13,565 nt of DNA from CAZYEI01 sp964646425 (GTDB lineage: Bacteria; Bacillota_I; Bacilli_A; RFN20; JAISJY01). Numbering within the stretch: position 1 is the stretch's first letter; each line of letters begins with the position of its first letter. Shown here piece by piece: positions 13,117 through 13,565 of this stretch. The position numbers and the translations under genes were made by a program. The stretch covers positions 1 to 13,565 of the forward strand of contig CAZYEI010000035.1 of assembly GCA_964646425.1 (NCBI GenBank), written 5' to 3'. A model generated the notes under the pieces. It saw only the letters and a program-made list of their open reading frames with translations, was not told the DNA's origin and did no database searches.

Positions 13117-13565
13117 ATGAGAATGGTTGATATTATAATAAAAAAAAGAATGAAAAAAGAATTAACAGCAGAGGAAATACATTTTTTTATAGATGGGTAT
13201 AGTAAAAATATTATCCCGGATTATCAAGTAAGTGCTTTAGCAATGGCAATTTTATTGAATGGAATGACTGCAAAGGAAACATCCATTTTAACCGATGCAA
13301 TGAAAAATTCTGGCGATGTTATTAATCTATCGATGATTAGAGGTATAAAAGTTGATAAACATTCTACTGGTGGCGTTGGTGATAAAACATCATTGGTTTT
13401 GGGACCGATGGTAGCAAGTTGTGGTGCTCCTGTTGCTAAAATGTCAGGTAGAGGTCTTGGACATACAGGGGGAACATTAGATAAAATGGAGTCAATTCCA
13501 GGAATGAATATTAATTTAACAGAATCACAATTTGTTAATCAAGTTAATAAAATTGGAATTGCAAT
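13117..13565 (+). CDS. pdp: Pyrimidine-nucleoside phosphorylase, N-terminal part (3' end outside window)
   Basis: Splits uridine, deoxyuridine or thymidine with phosphate into base and (deoxy)ribose-1-phosphate, in pyrimidine salvage. The 149 visible residues begin MRMVDIIIKKRMKKELTAEE, the usual start of this family. They carry VDKHSTGGVGDKTSL (phosphate-binding region) and the family II signature SGRGLGHTGGTLDKME. ATG 13117 has a strong GAGGAGG 9 bases upstream. Bacillus Pdp and E. coli DeoA (thymidine phosphorylase) share these motifs; Firmicutes usually have the broad-specificity Pdp. The frame is open to the window edge. It is driven by the right half of the palindromic promoter. Confidence 0.94.
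   Translation, partial: MRMVDIIIKKRMKKELTAEEIHFFIDGYSKNIIPDYQVSALAMAILLNGMTAKETSILTDAMKNSGDVINLSMIRGIKVDKHSTGGVGDKTSLVLGPMVASCGAPVAKMSGRGLGHTGGTLDKMESIPGMNINLTESQFVNQVNKIGIA

Noticed and set aside
1..13565. Mycoplasma-type code with TGA as tryptophan
   Set aside because: Conserved tryptophans checked are TGG and the genes are intact without reading through TGA.

Overview
The window is strongly AT-rich (roughly a quarter G+C by eye). It codes densely, with short promoters built around TATAAT and good Shine-Dalgarno sequences. All clearly assigned genes stop at TAA or TAG, and the tryptophan codons checked in conserved positions are TGG, so the standard bacterial code fits and the Mycoplasma code does not. 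A germination protease (gpr) and the order comEC - holA - gpr - small membrane protein - lepA - hemW match the Bacillus-type cluster comEC-holA-rpsT-gpr-spoIIP-yqxA-lepA-hemW. Together these suggest an AT-rich, endospore-related Firmicute with a reduced genome, for example of the Erysipelotrichales/RF39 kind. That placement is inference.

Left part (1-3672): the 3' part of comEC (DNA uptake channel), holA (clamp-loader delta), gpr and a 96-residue one-helix membrane protein in the YqxA position run rightward with short gaps. Compared with Bacillus, rpsT is missing between holA and gpr, and spoIIP is missing after gpr. Next, fmt (initiator-tRNA formylation) sits alone between its own promoter and a strong hairpin terminator (3744-4727). 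lepA (EF4) follows with its own promoter, which is embedded in a 12-bp inverted repeat.

Middle (6688-10929): a promoter starts an apparent operon. Its first gene is a 656-residue protein that I read as a Fic-fold relative with a destroyed active-site motif, a ~180-residue VPVEKEV-type repeat tract and a C-terminal winged-helix-like region. It overlaps a single-pass membrane protein with an acidic cytoplasmic tail. Then come hemW (radical SAM) and a SpoU/TrmH-type RNA 2'-O-methyltransferase. The first two genes are the least explained part of the window and the best candidate for something undescribed.

Right part (10930-13565): an RDD-family membrane protein with its own promoter converges on a bidirectional terminator with a leftward pair: an RsmF-type RNA m5C methyltransferase and a 54-residue, very basic-tailed small protein. 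The methyltransferase gene diverges from a pyrimidine-nucleoside phosphorylase gene that runs off the right edge. Between the two lies a 38-bp palindrome (18-bp perfect arms) holding two back-to-back extended -10 elements. No tRNA, rRNA, CRISPR array or insertion sequence was seen.
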